Assembly (NCBI RefSeq): GCF_003202205.1 | Contig: NZ_PDOG01000004.1 | Span: 400,641 to 464,640, forward strand | DNA: 64,000 nucleotides | Source of the DNA: Halomonas sp. LBP4 | GTDB lineage: Bacteria > Pseudomonadota > Gammaproteobacteria > Pseudomonadales > Halomonadaceae | Reading direction: 5' to 3' | In this document: piece after piece, positions 45,786 through 53,199 of the stretch | How the letters are laid out: each line of letters begins with the position of its first letter | How positions within the stretch are numbered: the first letter of the stretch is position 1 | Position numbers and translations under genes: made by a program | The notes under the pieces: model-generated | What the model was told of the DNA's origin: nothing | Database searches by the model: none | The model's input: the letters and a program-made list of their open reading frames with translations, nothing else

Positions 45786-47030
45786 ATGAGCCAGACAACG
45801 GGGTTCGTCCCATCATCTGGTAGTGAGGCCCTCGAACTGGAGGCGCTGGTCGAGCGGCTGGCGGTCTTTCACCGCGATGCCGCCCTGTCGACGGCCTCCG
45901 CCGATGCCGGCCGGCAGGCGGCTGAGGCCATGGCCATGGGCGAAGTGCGGGCTATCCAAAAGCGCCTCGAGGGTGACGAGGATCGGGCCCGCCTGCAGCA
46001 TCTCGTCGAGTGGCTCGAGCAGGATATCCAGCGTCTCGCACCGGTCTTCGAGGCGCGTCGGGAACGGCTCTGCCGTAGCTGGGCACTCGCTCACCCCGGC
46101 AGCCGGCTCTGCTTCCGAGGACGGGTCCTGCTGGCCAATGCCATCGGTCGGGACCTCACGGGGCCCGGCGTCGAGTTGCCGGCCGATCCGGCCAGCGATC
46201 TGGCTGCATTGCTGGTGGGGCTGGAGAGTCGCGATGAGCGCGGGTTGGCACATCAGGCCCTGGACCACTACCTGCGGCTTTCCGGCGACTACGAGGCGGC
46301 CAGGCTGCTGGCGCTGTGGCAGGCCTGCCATGCCCTCTGTGGGGCGCGCCGGGCGCTGGAGCGGCGTCCCCCGGCCGGTCAGGATCCCGAACATCCGGCG
46401 CTGCTCGCCGAGACCATGGCCGAGTGTCGCCACTTCCTCGGCCTGGCCGAGAGCCACGCCGAATTCCGCTTTCCCCCGCTGGTGATCGCCGTCGGGGTGT
46501 GCGGCAGTGGCAAGAGTCGTTTCACCAGCGGGCTGGTACAGCGACTGGGGGCCGTACGGCTCTGCTCCGATGTCGAGCGGCGTCGGCTATACGGCATCGA
46601 TCCACAGCCCTCTACCGCGACACCACCTGTGGATATCTTCTCCGGGGAGGCGACCGAGCGCACCTACCGGCAGCTCGCCGGCCTCGCCGGTATGCTGCTG
46701 GATGCGGGCCTTGCTGCCTGTGTCGACGGGACCTGCCTGCGCCGCTGGCAGCGCGACCTGCTGCGCCAGCAGGCCGAGGCCCGGGGGTTGCCGTGCCTGC
46801 TCGTCAGCTTCGAGGCCGATGAGGTTACCCTGCGCCGGCGCATCGAGAAGCGGGCCAGACAGCAGGGAGTCGCCGTGGCAGCGAGCCTGTCGGTGCTGAC
46901 CCGTCAGCAGGCCGATCTCGAGCCTTTCGCCGACGAGGAACGCCTCCATCTGGTCCATCTCGACACCACCGCCGACAACGCCGCCGAGACCCTGGCGGGG
47001 CTGATCCAGGAGCATGCCCGGCTGATCTGA
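45786..47030 (+). CDS. P-loop kinase-like ATPase (COG0645/zeta-like C-terminal domain)
   Basis: A 414-residue protein. The C-terminal half has Walker A in AVGVCGSGKSRFTSGL (about 234-250) and Asp/Arg positions LCSDVERRRLYGI and DGTCLRRWQRDLLRQQAEARGLPCLLVSFEA, the layout of zeta/chloramphenicol-phosphotransferase-like small-molecule kinases. The N-terminal half (1-about 225) is helical with YLRLSGDYEAARLLALWQACHAL and resembles the region after an aminoglycoside-phosphotransferase-like domain, but no kinase catalytic motifs are visible there. Substrate unknown. Convergent with the csgD-like gene, 11 bp apart. Confidence 0.7.
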   Translation: MSQTTGFVPSSGSEALELEALVERLAVFHRDAALSTASADAGRQAAEAMAMGEVRAIQKRLEGDEDRARLQHLVEWLEQDIQRLAPVFEARRERLCRSWALAHPGSRLCFRGRVLLANAIGRDLTGPGVELPADPASDLAALLVGLESRDERGLAHQALDHYLRLSGDYEAARLLALWQACHALCGARRALERRPPAGQDPEHPALLAETMAECRHFLGLAESHAEFRFPPLVIAVGVCGSGKSRFTSGLVQRLGAVRLCSDVERRRLYGIDPQPSTATPPVDIFSGEATERTYRQLAGLAGMLLDAGLAACVDGTCLRRWQRDLLRQQAEARGLPCLLVSFEADEVTLRRRIEKRARQQGVAVAASLSVLTRQQADLEPFADEERLHLVHLDTTADNAAETLAGLIQEHARLI

Positions 47031-47041
47031 AGCGGCCCGGC

Positions 47042-47740
47042 TCAGTGGCCGTTGGACGCCAAGGGGGGCTCGTTGCGTCGGCGTCGGCCGACCAGCGGCG
47101 GGGGGGCGCCCAGGTTCTGGCGCGCCCAGTTCACCGCCTGGATGCGGTTGTGTACCTTGATCTTGCGGAAGATGTTGTAGAGGTGCGACTTGACGGTGTG
47201 TTCGCTGACGAACAGCTGATCGGCGATCTCGGTGTTCGAGGCCCCGGTCCCCAGCATGGCGATGATCTCCAGCTCCCGGTGGGTCAGGCCACAGACCGGG
47301 CGATAGGAGTTGAGCTGCTGGCGGCGGAAGAACTGGATCATGCGGGTCATCAGCGAGCGCGACATCCAGAGGTAGCCGTCGATCAGGGTATTGAGTCCCT
47401 TGCAGATCAGCGGCAGGGGGTCGCTGCGGTAGAAGACCCCTTGCAGGTTCATGGCGGAGAGCACCTCCACCGCGTGATCCTCGTCACGCAGGTTGAAGGC
47501 GGCCAGGGTCATGCCGGTCTCTTCGGCGGCCTTGACATGCCACTGCTGCATGGTGGCCTCGTCGATGTGATCCGCATCGAGCAGGACCAGCACGTGAGAG
47601 GAGTCCCTGCCCTTCCAGTCGGCCGCCGGCGCCACGACCGATACCGGGCAGTCGAGCTGCTGATGCAGGTAATCGATGAAAAGCTGTGTCTGTGGATTGC
47701 TGGTCGTCACCAGCAGTACGATTCCTTTACCCTGATTCAT
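47042..47740 (-). CDS. CsgD-like LuxR-family transcriptional regulator
   Basis: A 232-residue regulator. The N-terminal receiver-like domain has VLLVTTSNPQTQLFIDYLHQQL and VLVLLDADHID. The C-terminal LuxR helix-turn-helix is at about 152-206 (LTHRELEIIAMLGTGASNTEIADQLFVSEHTVKSHLYNIFRKI). This arrangement matches CsgD, the curli and cellulose biofilm activator. No csg or bcs genes are in the window. GGAG lies 7 nt before the chosen ATG. A long AT-rich upstream region suggests complex control. Confidence 0.8.
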   Translation of the reverse strand: MNQGKGIVLLVTTSNPQTQLFIDYLHQQLDCPVSVVAPAADWKGRDSSHVLVLLDADHIDEATMQQWHVKAAEETGMTLAAFNLRDEDHAVEVLSAMNLQGVFYRSDPLPLICKGLNTLIDGYLWMSRSLMTRMIQFFRRQQLNSYRPVCGLTHRELEIIAMLGTGASNTEIADQLFVSEHTVKSHLYNIFRKIKVHNRIQAVNWARQNLGAPPPLVGRRRRNEPPLASNGH

Positions 47741-48146
47741 GATGTGACTCCCACGGTAGCACAGGTGGAGTCCCCCATCCCTGACCATCCTTCAGGCTGA
47801 GCGGGACTTACTGAAGAGGTCAATTGAGTGTCGGTCAGGGTGTAACAATTTATTACTAACTTTTGGTTATGTTCTTTTGTCTTTTTTAGAAGATATTTCT
47901 TGCTCTTGTCAAATTATCAATGATGACAAAGGGTTGCGTGTAACGCGCGAAGCGGGTAGCGGAGGGGGCGTTCGCCGAGACAATGAAATTCATGCCCATT
48001 CCGTGCCAGTCTTGTATCTTCTTCTCAGTCTTTAGCATGCTTTTCTTCATGCCGACAGTATGGCGTTCATCACCCTTTCGGGTGCATTCCCCTGGCCAGG
48101 CCCGACTCGTAGAATGGGCACCCACGCCCACCCTGGAGAAGCGACC
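47741..48146. promoter_or_regulatory. AT-rich intergenic region upstream of the csgD-like gene
   Basis: About 400 bp between divergent genes (csgD-like and rdgB) without a coding sequence. Positions 47821-47940 contain about 40 G/C in 120 bases, far below the surroundings. No confident promoter hexamers could be assigned; the region most likely carries the csgD-like promoter and its regulator sites. Confidence 0.4.
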
Positions 48147-48770
48147 ATGACCCCGACCCCTCTGGTGCTGGCCAGCGGCAATGCCGGCAAGCTGCGGGAG
48201 TTCCATCAACTGCTCGGCCCCCTGGGCTTCGATGTCCGCCCCCAGGCGGACTTCCGGGTACCCGAGGCCGAGGAGACCGGGTTGACCTTCGTCGAGAATG
48301 CCCTGCTCAAGGCCCGCCAGGCGAGCCGCGTCAGCGGGCGGCCCGCCCTGGCCGATGATTCCGGGCTCGAGGTCGACGCCCTGCATGGCCAGCCGGGTAT
48401 CCATTCGGCGCGCTACGCCGGTGAGCCGAAGAGCGATGCGCGCAACAATGCGAAGCTGCTGGAGGCGCTGTCTTCGGTACCGGAGGGCAGTCGTACCGGG
48501 CGCTACTGGTGCGTGCTGGTCTATCTCCGCCATGCCGAGGATCCGGTTCCCCTGATCGTGCAGCGCTGCTGGGAGGGTGAGATCCTGGCGCATCCGCGCG
48601 GCGACGGCGGCTTCGGCTATGACCCGCTGTTCTGGTTGCCCGAGCAGGGCATGAGCGTTGCCGAGCTCTCCTCCGAGGTGAAGAACCGCTTCAGCCATCG
48701 CGGTCGTGCCCTGCAGGCCCTGGTGGAGGCCCTGCGCGAGGCACCCGCTCGCCGAGGAGCAGCCGAGTGA
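48147..48770 (+). CDS. rdgB: Non-canonical purine NTP pyrophosphatase RdgB (HAM1)
   Basis: A 207-residue Maf/HAM1-fold enzyme. The start LVLASGNAGKLREFHQLL, EETGLTFVENALLKARQAS, ALADDSGLEVDAL and GGFGYDPLFWLPEQGMSVAELSSEVKNRFSHRGRAL are the ITPase motifs. It hydrolyses dITP and XTP to clean the nucleotide pool. GGAG lies 8 nt before the ATG. It overlaps hemW by one to four bases, so the pair is coupled. Confidence 0.96.
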   Translation: MTPTPLVLASGNAGKLREFHQLLGPLGFDVRPQADFRVPEAEETGLTFVENALLKARQASRVSGRPALADDSGLEVDALHGQPGIHSARYAGEPKSDARNNAKLLEALSSVPEGSRTGRYWCVLVYLRHAEDPVPLIVQRCWEGEILAHPRGDGGFGYDPLFWLPEQGMSVAELSSEVKNRFSHRGRALQALVEALREAPARRGAAE

Positions 48771-49963
48771 TGGACGCTTCCCCCGCCCTGCCGCCCCTGG
48801 CGCTCTATGTCCACGTGCCCTGGTGCGTGCGCAAGTGCCCCTATTGCGATTTCAACTCCCATGGCGTGGGGCGTGGCGCGGCGTTGCCCGAGGACGAGTA
48901 TCTGGCGGCACTGATCGCCGATCTCGATGGTGACCTGCCGCTCGCCGCCGGGCGCCCGCTTGCCAGCGTCTTCATCGGCGGCGGAACGCCCAGCCTGATG
49001 TCGGCGGGGTTCTACGCCGGCCTCCTCGAGGCGTTGGCCGACCGGCTGCCCCTGGCGCGGAACATCGAGATCACCCTCGAGGCCAATCCGGGTACCCTGG
49101 AGCGTGGCCGCTTCGCCGGCTACCGGTCCGCGGGGATCAATCGCCTGTCGCTGGGGGTGCAGAGCTTCCACGACGAGCAGCTAGACGCCCTGGGCCGGAT
49201 CCACTCGGGGGCCGATGCGGTGGCGGCCGTGGACGAGGCCAGGCGGGCCGGCTTCGACAACCTCAACCTCGATCTCATGCATGGCCTGCCGGGGCAGACC
49301 CCGGCCCTTGCCCTGGCTGACCTGGAGGCGGCGCTCGCCCTGTCACCGGAGCATCTCTCCTGGTACCAGCTGACCCTGGAGCCCAACACCGAGTTTCATT
49401 CCCACCCGCCGCCGCTGCCCGAGGAGGAGGTGCTGTGGGATATCCAGGACCTGGGCCATGAGCGCCTCGAAGCGGCCGGACTGGTGCGCTACGAGATCTC
49501 CGCCTATGCCCGTGGCGGCCGGCGCTCGCGTCACAATCTCAATTACTGGCGCTTCGGTGATTACCTGGGCATCGGCGCGGGGGCCCACGGCAAGCTGAGC
49601 CGGCGCGGGGCGGACGGCGCCATGGCCATCGAGCGACGCTGGAAGTCACGCCAGCCGGACGCCTACCTGCGCCGGCGCGAGGACCCGCGAGGCTTCGTCG
49701 CCGGCCGCAGCCTCATCGACGAGGCGGAGCTGCCGCTGGAGTTCGCCATGAACGCCCTGCGGCTGGTGGACGGCGTCCCGCTGTCGACCTGGTCGCACTG
49801 TACCGGGCGCGAGCCATCACGACTGGAGCAGCGGTTGGCGGCGGCGCGCAAAAAAGGACTTCTTGTGGAAGATGCCGGCCGACTGCAGGCATCCCCTCGA
49901 GGTCTATTATTCTTGAACGAGCTGCTGGCCCTGATCAGTGTGGATCGGGGCTGTCAGGGATAG
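48770..49963 (+). CDS. hemW: Haem chaperone HemW (radical SAM, formerly HemN-like)
   Basis: A 397-residue radical-SAM protein. Cys19, Cys23 and Cys26 in WCVRKCPYCDF bind the 4Fe-4S cluster; FIGGGTPSLM, LEANPGTLE and RLSLGVQSFHD follow. The HemW-specific RHNLNYWRFGDYLGIGAGAHGK is present, and the extra HemN cysteine is absent, so it is the haem carrier rather than coproporphyrinogen dehydrogenase. An upstream GTG at 48767 is an alternative start. Coupled to rdgB as in many Gammaproteobacteria. Confidence 0.94.
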   Translation: MDASPALPPLALYVHVPWCVRKCPYCDFNSHGVGRGAALPEDEYLAALIADLDGDLPLAAGRPLASVFIGGGTPSLMSAGFYAGLLEALADRLPLARNIEITLEANPGTLERGRFAGYRSAGINRLSLGVQSFHDEQLDALGRIHSGADAVAAVDEARRAGFDNLNLDLMHGLPGQTPALALADLEAALALSPEHLSWYQLTLEPNTEFHSHPPPLPEEEVLWDIQDLGHERLEAAGLVRYEISAYARGGRRSRHNLNYWRFGDYLGIGAGAHGKLSRRGADGAMAIERRWKSRQPDAYLRRREDPRGFVAGRSLIDEAELPLEFAMNALRLVDGVPLSTWSHCTGREPSRLEQRLAAARKKGLLVEDAGRLQASPRGLLFLNELLALISVDRGCQG

Positions 49964-50002
49964 AATGGCAGGCCATTTCGATCACCAAGGAGATACGACC
50001 CC

Positions 50003-50683
50003 ATGATCAAGCCTCTTCGTCTTTTCGTGCCGGTGGCTGCAGCCGCCCTGCTGATGGGCTGTGCCACGACCGACCCCTACTCCGGCGAGACCCAGCGCAG
50101 CAAGACCGGGACCGGCGCTGCCATTGGCGCTGCCGTCGGCGCTGCCGCCGGTGCGCTCAGTGGAGACGGCAGCACCAGCCGCCGTGATCGCGCCCTGATC
50201 GGTGCCGCTGCTGGCGCTGCCGCCGGGGCGGGCATCGGTGCCTACATGGACCGCCAGGAGGAGCAGTTGCGCGCCAGCACCCAGGGCACCGGGATCGAGG
50301 TCGATCGTCGCGGCGACGACATCGTGCTCAACATGCCGAGCAGCGTGACCTTCGGTTTCGACTCCAGCGAGCTGACCCCGAACGCCCGCAATGCGCTCAA
50401 CGATGTGTCCCAGGTGCTTCAGCAATACACCGACACTCGCGTCAACATCGCCGGCCATACCGACAGTACCGGCAATGCTGACTACAACCAGAGGCTTTCC
50501 GAGCGACGTGCCGAGTCCGTCGGCAATTATCTGGCCCAGTCCGGTGTCTCGCGGAGCCGCCTCCAGATGAGGGGGTATGGTCAGACCCAGCCCATCGCCA
50601 GTAACGACAACGAGGCGGGGCGTGCCCAGAACCGCCGCGTCGAGATCACCCTGTCGGCCATCGAGTCCCAGTTCCAGCAATAG
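50003..50683 (+). CDS. OmpA-family lipoprotein, YiaD-like
   Basis: A 226-residue lipoprotein with lipobox LLMGC (Cys20). A glycine-zipper region (about 36-80, with AAIGAAVGAAAGAL and AAAGAAAGAGIGAYMD) precedes an OmpA peptidoglycan-binding domain (about 105-222, with TFGFDSSELTPNARNALNDV, NIAGHTDSTGNADYNQRLSERRAESV and AQNRRVEI). This is the YiaD layout, an outer-membrane protein tied to the wall. AAGGAGA precedes the ATG and a strong hairpin follows, so it is monocistronic. Confidence 0.92.
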   Translation: MIKPLRLFVPVAAAALLMGCATTDPYSGETQRSKTGTGAAIGAAVGAAAGALSGDGSTSRRDRALIGAAAGAAAGAGIGAYMDRQEEQLRASTQGTGIEVDRRGDDIVLNMPSSVTFGFDSSELTPNARNALNDVSQVLQQYTDTRVNIAGHTDSTGNADYNQRLSERRAESVGNYLAQSGVSRSRLQMRGYGQTQPIASNDNEAGRAQNRRVEITLSAIESQFQQ

Positions 50684-50709
50684 AACGTCCTGGCTCGATG
50701 CCACCGATA

Positions 50710-50740
50710 CGGGCCCGCCACTGTCACTGTGGCGGGCCCG
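50710..50740 (+). terminator. Terminator after the YiaD-like gene
   Basis: CGGGCCCGCCAC, a 7-nt loop and GTGGCGGGCCCG form a 12-bp perfect stem followed by TTGCTT. It lies 26 nt after the lipoprotein stop codon. Confidence 0.8.
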
Positions 50741-50768
50741 TTGCTTGCCGAATCACGGATGTCGATCC

Positions 50769-51617
50769 ATGCTTTCCTACCAGCACGCCTACCATGCCGG
50801 CAATTTCGCCGACGTTCACAAGCACCTGACGCTCTTTGCGGTCATCGATCATTTATTACGTAAGAATTCAGCCATTACGTATATCGATACCCATGCCGGT
50901 CGTGGCGTCTACCCCCTGCTGGCGGAGGAGACGAGGAAGCTGCGGGAGTACCGGCAGGGGGTGGCGCCGCTCTGGCAGGCGCGCCAGGCGCTGGCGGCGG
51001 AGCCGCTGCTCAATGGCTGGCTGGCGTCGCTGGCGGAGGTGCAGCAGCACGAGAGAGAGCTGGATCACTATCCTGGCTCTCCCTGGTGGCTGGCGCAGCG
51101 GCTGCGCCCGGTGGACCGCCTGATGCTGTTCGAGCTGCACCCGGGAGAGCACGAGCATCTCGCTCGTCAGCGCCTGCCGGACAATGTGCAGCGCATCCAT
51201 GGCGATGGCCTGCAGGGGCTCCGGCGGCGGTTGCCGGTCTCGACACCGCGGCTCTGCGTACTGGTCGATCCCAGCTACGAGCGCAAGTCGGAATACGCCG
51301 AGGTGGCGGAGGCGCTGCTGGAAGCGATGCGCAAGGTGCGCCACGCCGTGATGCTGGTGTGGTACCCGCTGCTGCCGGCCGGGCGTCACCATGAGCTGCT
51401 GGCCGGGCTGCGCGACGGTGGGTTGCGCAAGATCTGGCGCAGCGAACTGACCCTGCGCGAACCCGCCACGGACGAGCACGGGATGCACGGGAGCGGGATG
51501 CTGGTGGTGAACCCGCCCTGGGGGCTCGACGAACGGCTCGCCGCCGCCATGGCGCCCGTCACGGCGTTGCTGGGCGAGACCGCCAGCCATCGCAGTGACT
51601 GGTGGGTGGGGGAGTAG
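50769..51617 (+). CDS. rlmJ: 23S rRNA (adenine2030-N6)-methyltransferase RlmJ
   Basis: A 282-residue methyltransferase. It begins MLSYQHAYHAGNFADVHKHL, followed by YIDTHAGRGVY (SAM site), FELHPGEHEHL and the catalytic LVDPSYERKSEY (DPPY-like) with WYPLL; all are RlmJ features. It methylates A2030 of 23S rRNA. The ribosome site is weak. It is convergent with mnmE, about 110 bp away, and the gap holds a duplicated tip of mnmE. Confidence 0.95.
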   Translation: MLSYQHAYHAGNFADVHKHLTLFAVIDHLLRKNSAITYIDTHAGRGVYPLLAEETRKLREYRQGVAPLWQARQALAAEPLLNGWLASLAEVQQHERELDHYPGSPWWLAQRLRPVDRLMLFELHPGEHEHLARQRLPDNVQRIHGDGLQGLRRRLPVSTPRLCVLVDPSYERKSEYAEVAEALLEAMRKVRHAVMLVWYPLLPAGRHHELLAGLRDGGLRKIWRSELTLREPATDEHGMHGSGMLVVNPPWGLDERLAAAMAPVTALLGETASHRSDWWVGE

Positions 51618-51632
51618 GGGAAGGGGCCGACA

Positions 51633-51674
51633 TCACTTGCCAATGCAGAAGCAGCCGAAGGTATCGCCGAGCAG
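51633..51674 (-). pseudogene. Duplicated 3' tip of mnmE (14 codons)
   Basis: On the minus strand this segment reads LLGDTFGCFCIGK and a stop. The true mnmE ends 53 bases away with [13 protein letters not shown] and a stop. The two 42-nt segments share 34 bases by my count, and 10 of 13 residues agree, including the functional CIGK terminus. No start or upstream part of a second mnmE is present, so it is a non-functional remnant. Confidence 0.75.
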
Positions 51675-51726
51675 CCGTTGGGTGGGCCGGCGCTTCGGCG
51701 CCGACTGCGGGGGGAGATGAATGCCG

Positions 51727-53097
51727 CTATTTCCCGATGCAGAAGCTGCCGAAGATCTCGCCGAGCAGGTCGTCGGCACTGAATTCGCCGGTGATCTCGC
51801 CCAGCGCCTGCTGGGCCTCGCGCAGGTCCTCGGCGAGCAGCTCACCGGCGCCGTAGCCAGCCAGCTGCGCCTCGCCGTTGGTGAGCGCTCGCTTCGCCCG
51901 GTCCAGGGCATCCAGATGGCGCCGTCGCGCCGAGAAGCGGCCCTCGGTGGTGGCCGCATAGCCCATCACCGCCTTGAGGTGCTCCTTGAGGTTATCCACA
52001 CCCTGTCCGGTCTTCGCCGAGAGCCGAATCACCGGGGGGGCTGTGGACGAGTCGATGCCCGGGGGCTCGTGGCTGGCATCGATCTTGTTGCGCACCAGGG
52101 TCAGGCGCGAAGCATCGGCCAGGCGGGCGACGAACTCGGGCCAGATGGCCATGGGATCGGTGACGTCGGTGGTGGCCGCGTCGACCATCAACAGCACACG
52201 GTCGGCCTTCTCGATCTCGTCCCAGGCACGGGCCACGCCGATCCTTTCCACCGCATCGGGGGTATCGCGCAGGCCGGCGGTATCGATCACGTGCAGTGGC
52301 ATGCCATCGATGTGGATATGTTCGCGCAGCACGTCCCGGGTGGTGCCCTCGATTTCGGTGACGATGGCGGTCTCCTGCTGGGTGAGGGCATTGAGCAGGC
52401 TCGACTTGCCGGCGTTGGGGCGGCCGGCGATCACCACGCTCATGCCCTCGCGCAGCAGCGCGCCCTGGCCGGCGGCGGCGCGCACCTCGGCCAGTTCGGC
52501 GGTCACCCCGGCGAGCATCTCGGCGACCCGGCCGTCGGCGAGGAAGTCGATCTCCTCCTCGGGGAAATCGATGGCCGCCTCCACGTACATGCGCAGCTCG
52601 ATCAGCCGCTGCACCAGGGCCTCGACCCGGCGCGAGAACTCGCCCTGCAGTGAACGCAGGGCATTCTCGGCGGCGGTGCGCGAGCTGGCATCGATCAGGT
52701 CGGCGATGGCCTCGGCCTGGGCCAGGTCGAGCTTGTCGTTGAGGAAGGCACGCTCGGAGAACTCGCCGGGGCGCGCCAGGCGCGCGCCCAGCTGCACGCA
52801 GCGCTCGAGCAGCAGGTCCATGATCACCGGCCCGCCATGCCCCTGCAGTTCCAGTACGTCCTCGCCGGTGAAGGAGTGGGGGCCGGCGAAGTAGAGCGCG
52901 ATGCCCTCGTCGATCACCGCGGTCTGGCCCTGGAAGGGGCCGTAGTGGGCACGGCGCGGGGCAGGGCAGTGCCCGACCACCGTCTCGGCGATTGCCGCAC
53001 AGGCGGGCCCGGAGACGCGAATGATGCCCACGCCGCCACGCCCCGGCGGGGTGGCGAGTGCCGCAATGGTGTCCTGGACGTAAAGGGGCTCGGGCAT
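51727..53097 (-). CDS. mnmE: tRNA modification GTPase MnmE (TrmE)
   Basis: A 456-residue protein. The N-terminal folate-binding domain has [23 protein letters not shown]; the G domain has G1 [12 protein letters not shown] (about 224), G2/G3 GTTRDV and DTAGLR, and G4 NKID; the C-terminus ends FCIGK with the essential Cys. With MnmG it modifies U34 of tRNAs. GAGGAGA precedes the ATG. It lies downstream of yidC, as usual, but mnmG is not next to it. The 3' tip is duplicated nearby. Confidence 0.97.
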   Translation of the reverse strand: MPEPLYVQDTIAALATPPGRGGVGIIRVSGPACAAIAETVVGHCPAPRRAHYGPFQGQTAVIDEGIALYFAGPHSFTGEDVLELQGHGGPVIMDLLLERCVQLGARLARPGEFSERAFLNDKLDLAQAEAIADLIDASSRTAAENALRSLQGEFSRRVEALVQRLIELRMYVEAAIDFPEEEIDFLADGRVAEMLAGVTAELAEVRAAAGQGALLREGMSVVIAGRPNAGKSSLLNALTQQETAIVTEIEGTTRDVLREHIHIDGMPLHVIDTAGLRDTPDAVERIGVARAWDEIEKADRVLLMVDAATTDVTDPMAIWPEFVARLADASRLTLVRNKIDASHEPPGIDSSTAPPVIRLSAKTGQGVDNLKEHLKAVMGYAATTEGRFSARRRHLDALDRAKRALTNGEAQLAGYGAGELLAEDLREAQQALGEITGEFSADDLLGEIFGSFCIGK

Positions 53098-53150
53098 CGT
53101 CTTCTCCTCGTCGCGTCGTGGGTCATTGTCGGCACCGGGCCCCATGAACG

Positions 53151-53179
53151 CCAGACCCCCGCCAGGGGCGGGGGTCTGG
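53151..53179 (-). terminator. Hairpin between yidC and mnmE
   Basis: CCAGACCCCCGC, a 5-nt loop and GCGGGGGTCTGG form a 12-bp perfect stem, 20 nt after the yidC stop on the minus strand. The U-tail is poor (CGTTC), so it may attenuate or punctuate rather than fully end transcription. Confidence 0.6.
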
Positions 53180-53199
53180 GGGCTCTGGGCGGGGCCGGG

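Noticed and set aside
51688..51703. CGGCGC-TTCG-GCGCCG hairpin between rlmJ and mnmE as a terminator
   Set aside because: Stable UUCG hairpin but only 6 bp and no U-tract in either direction; too weak to annotate.
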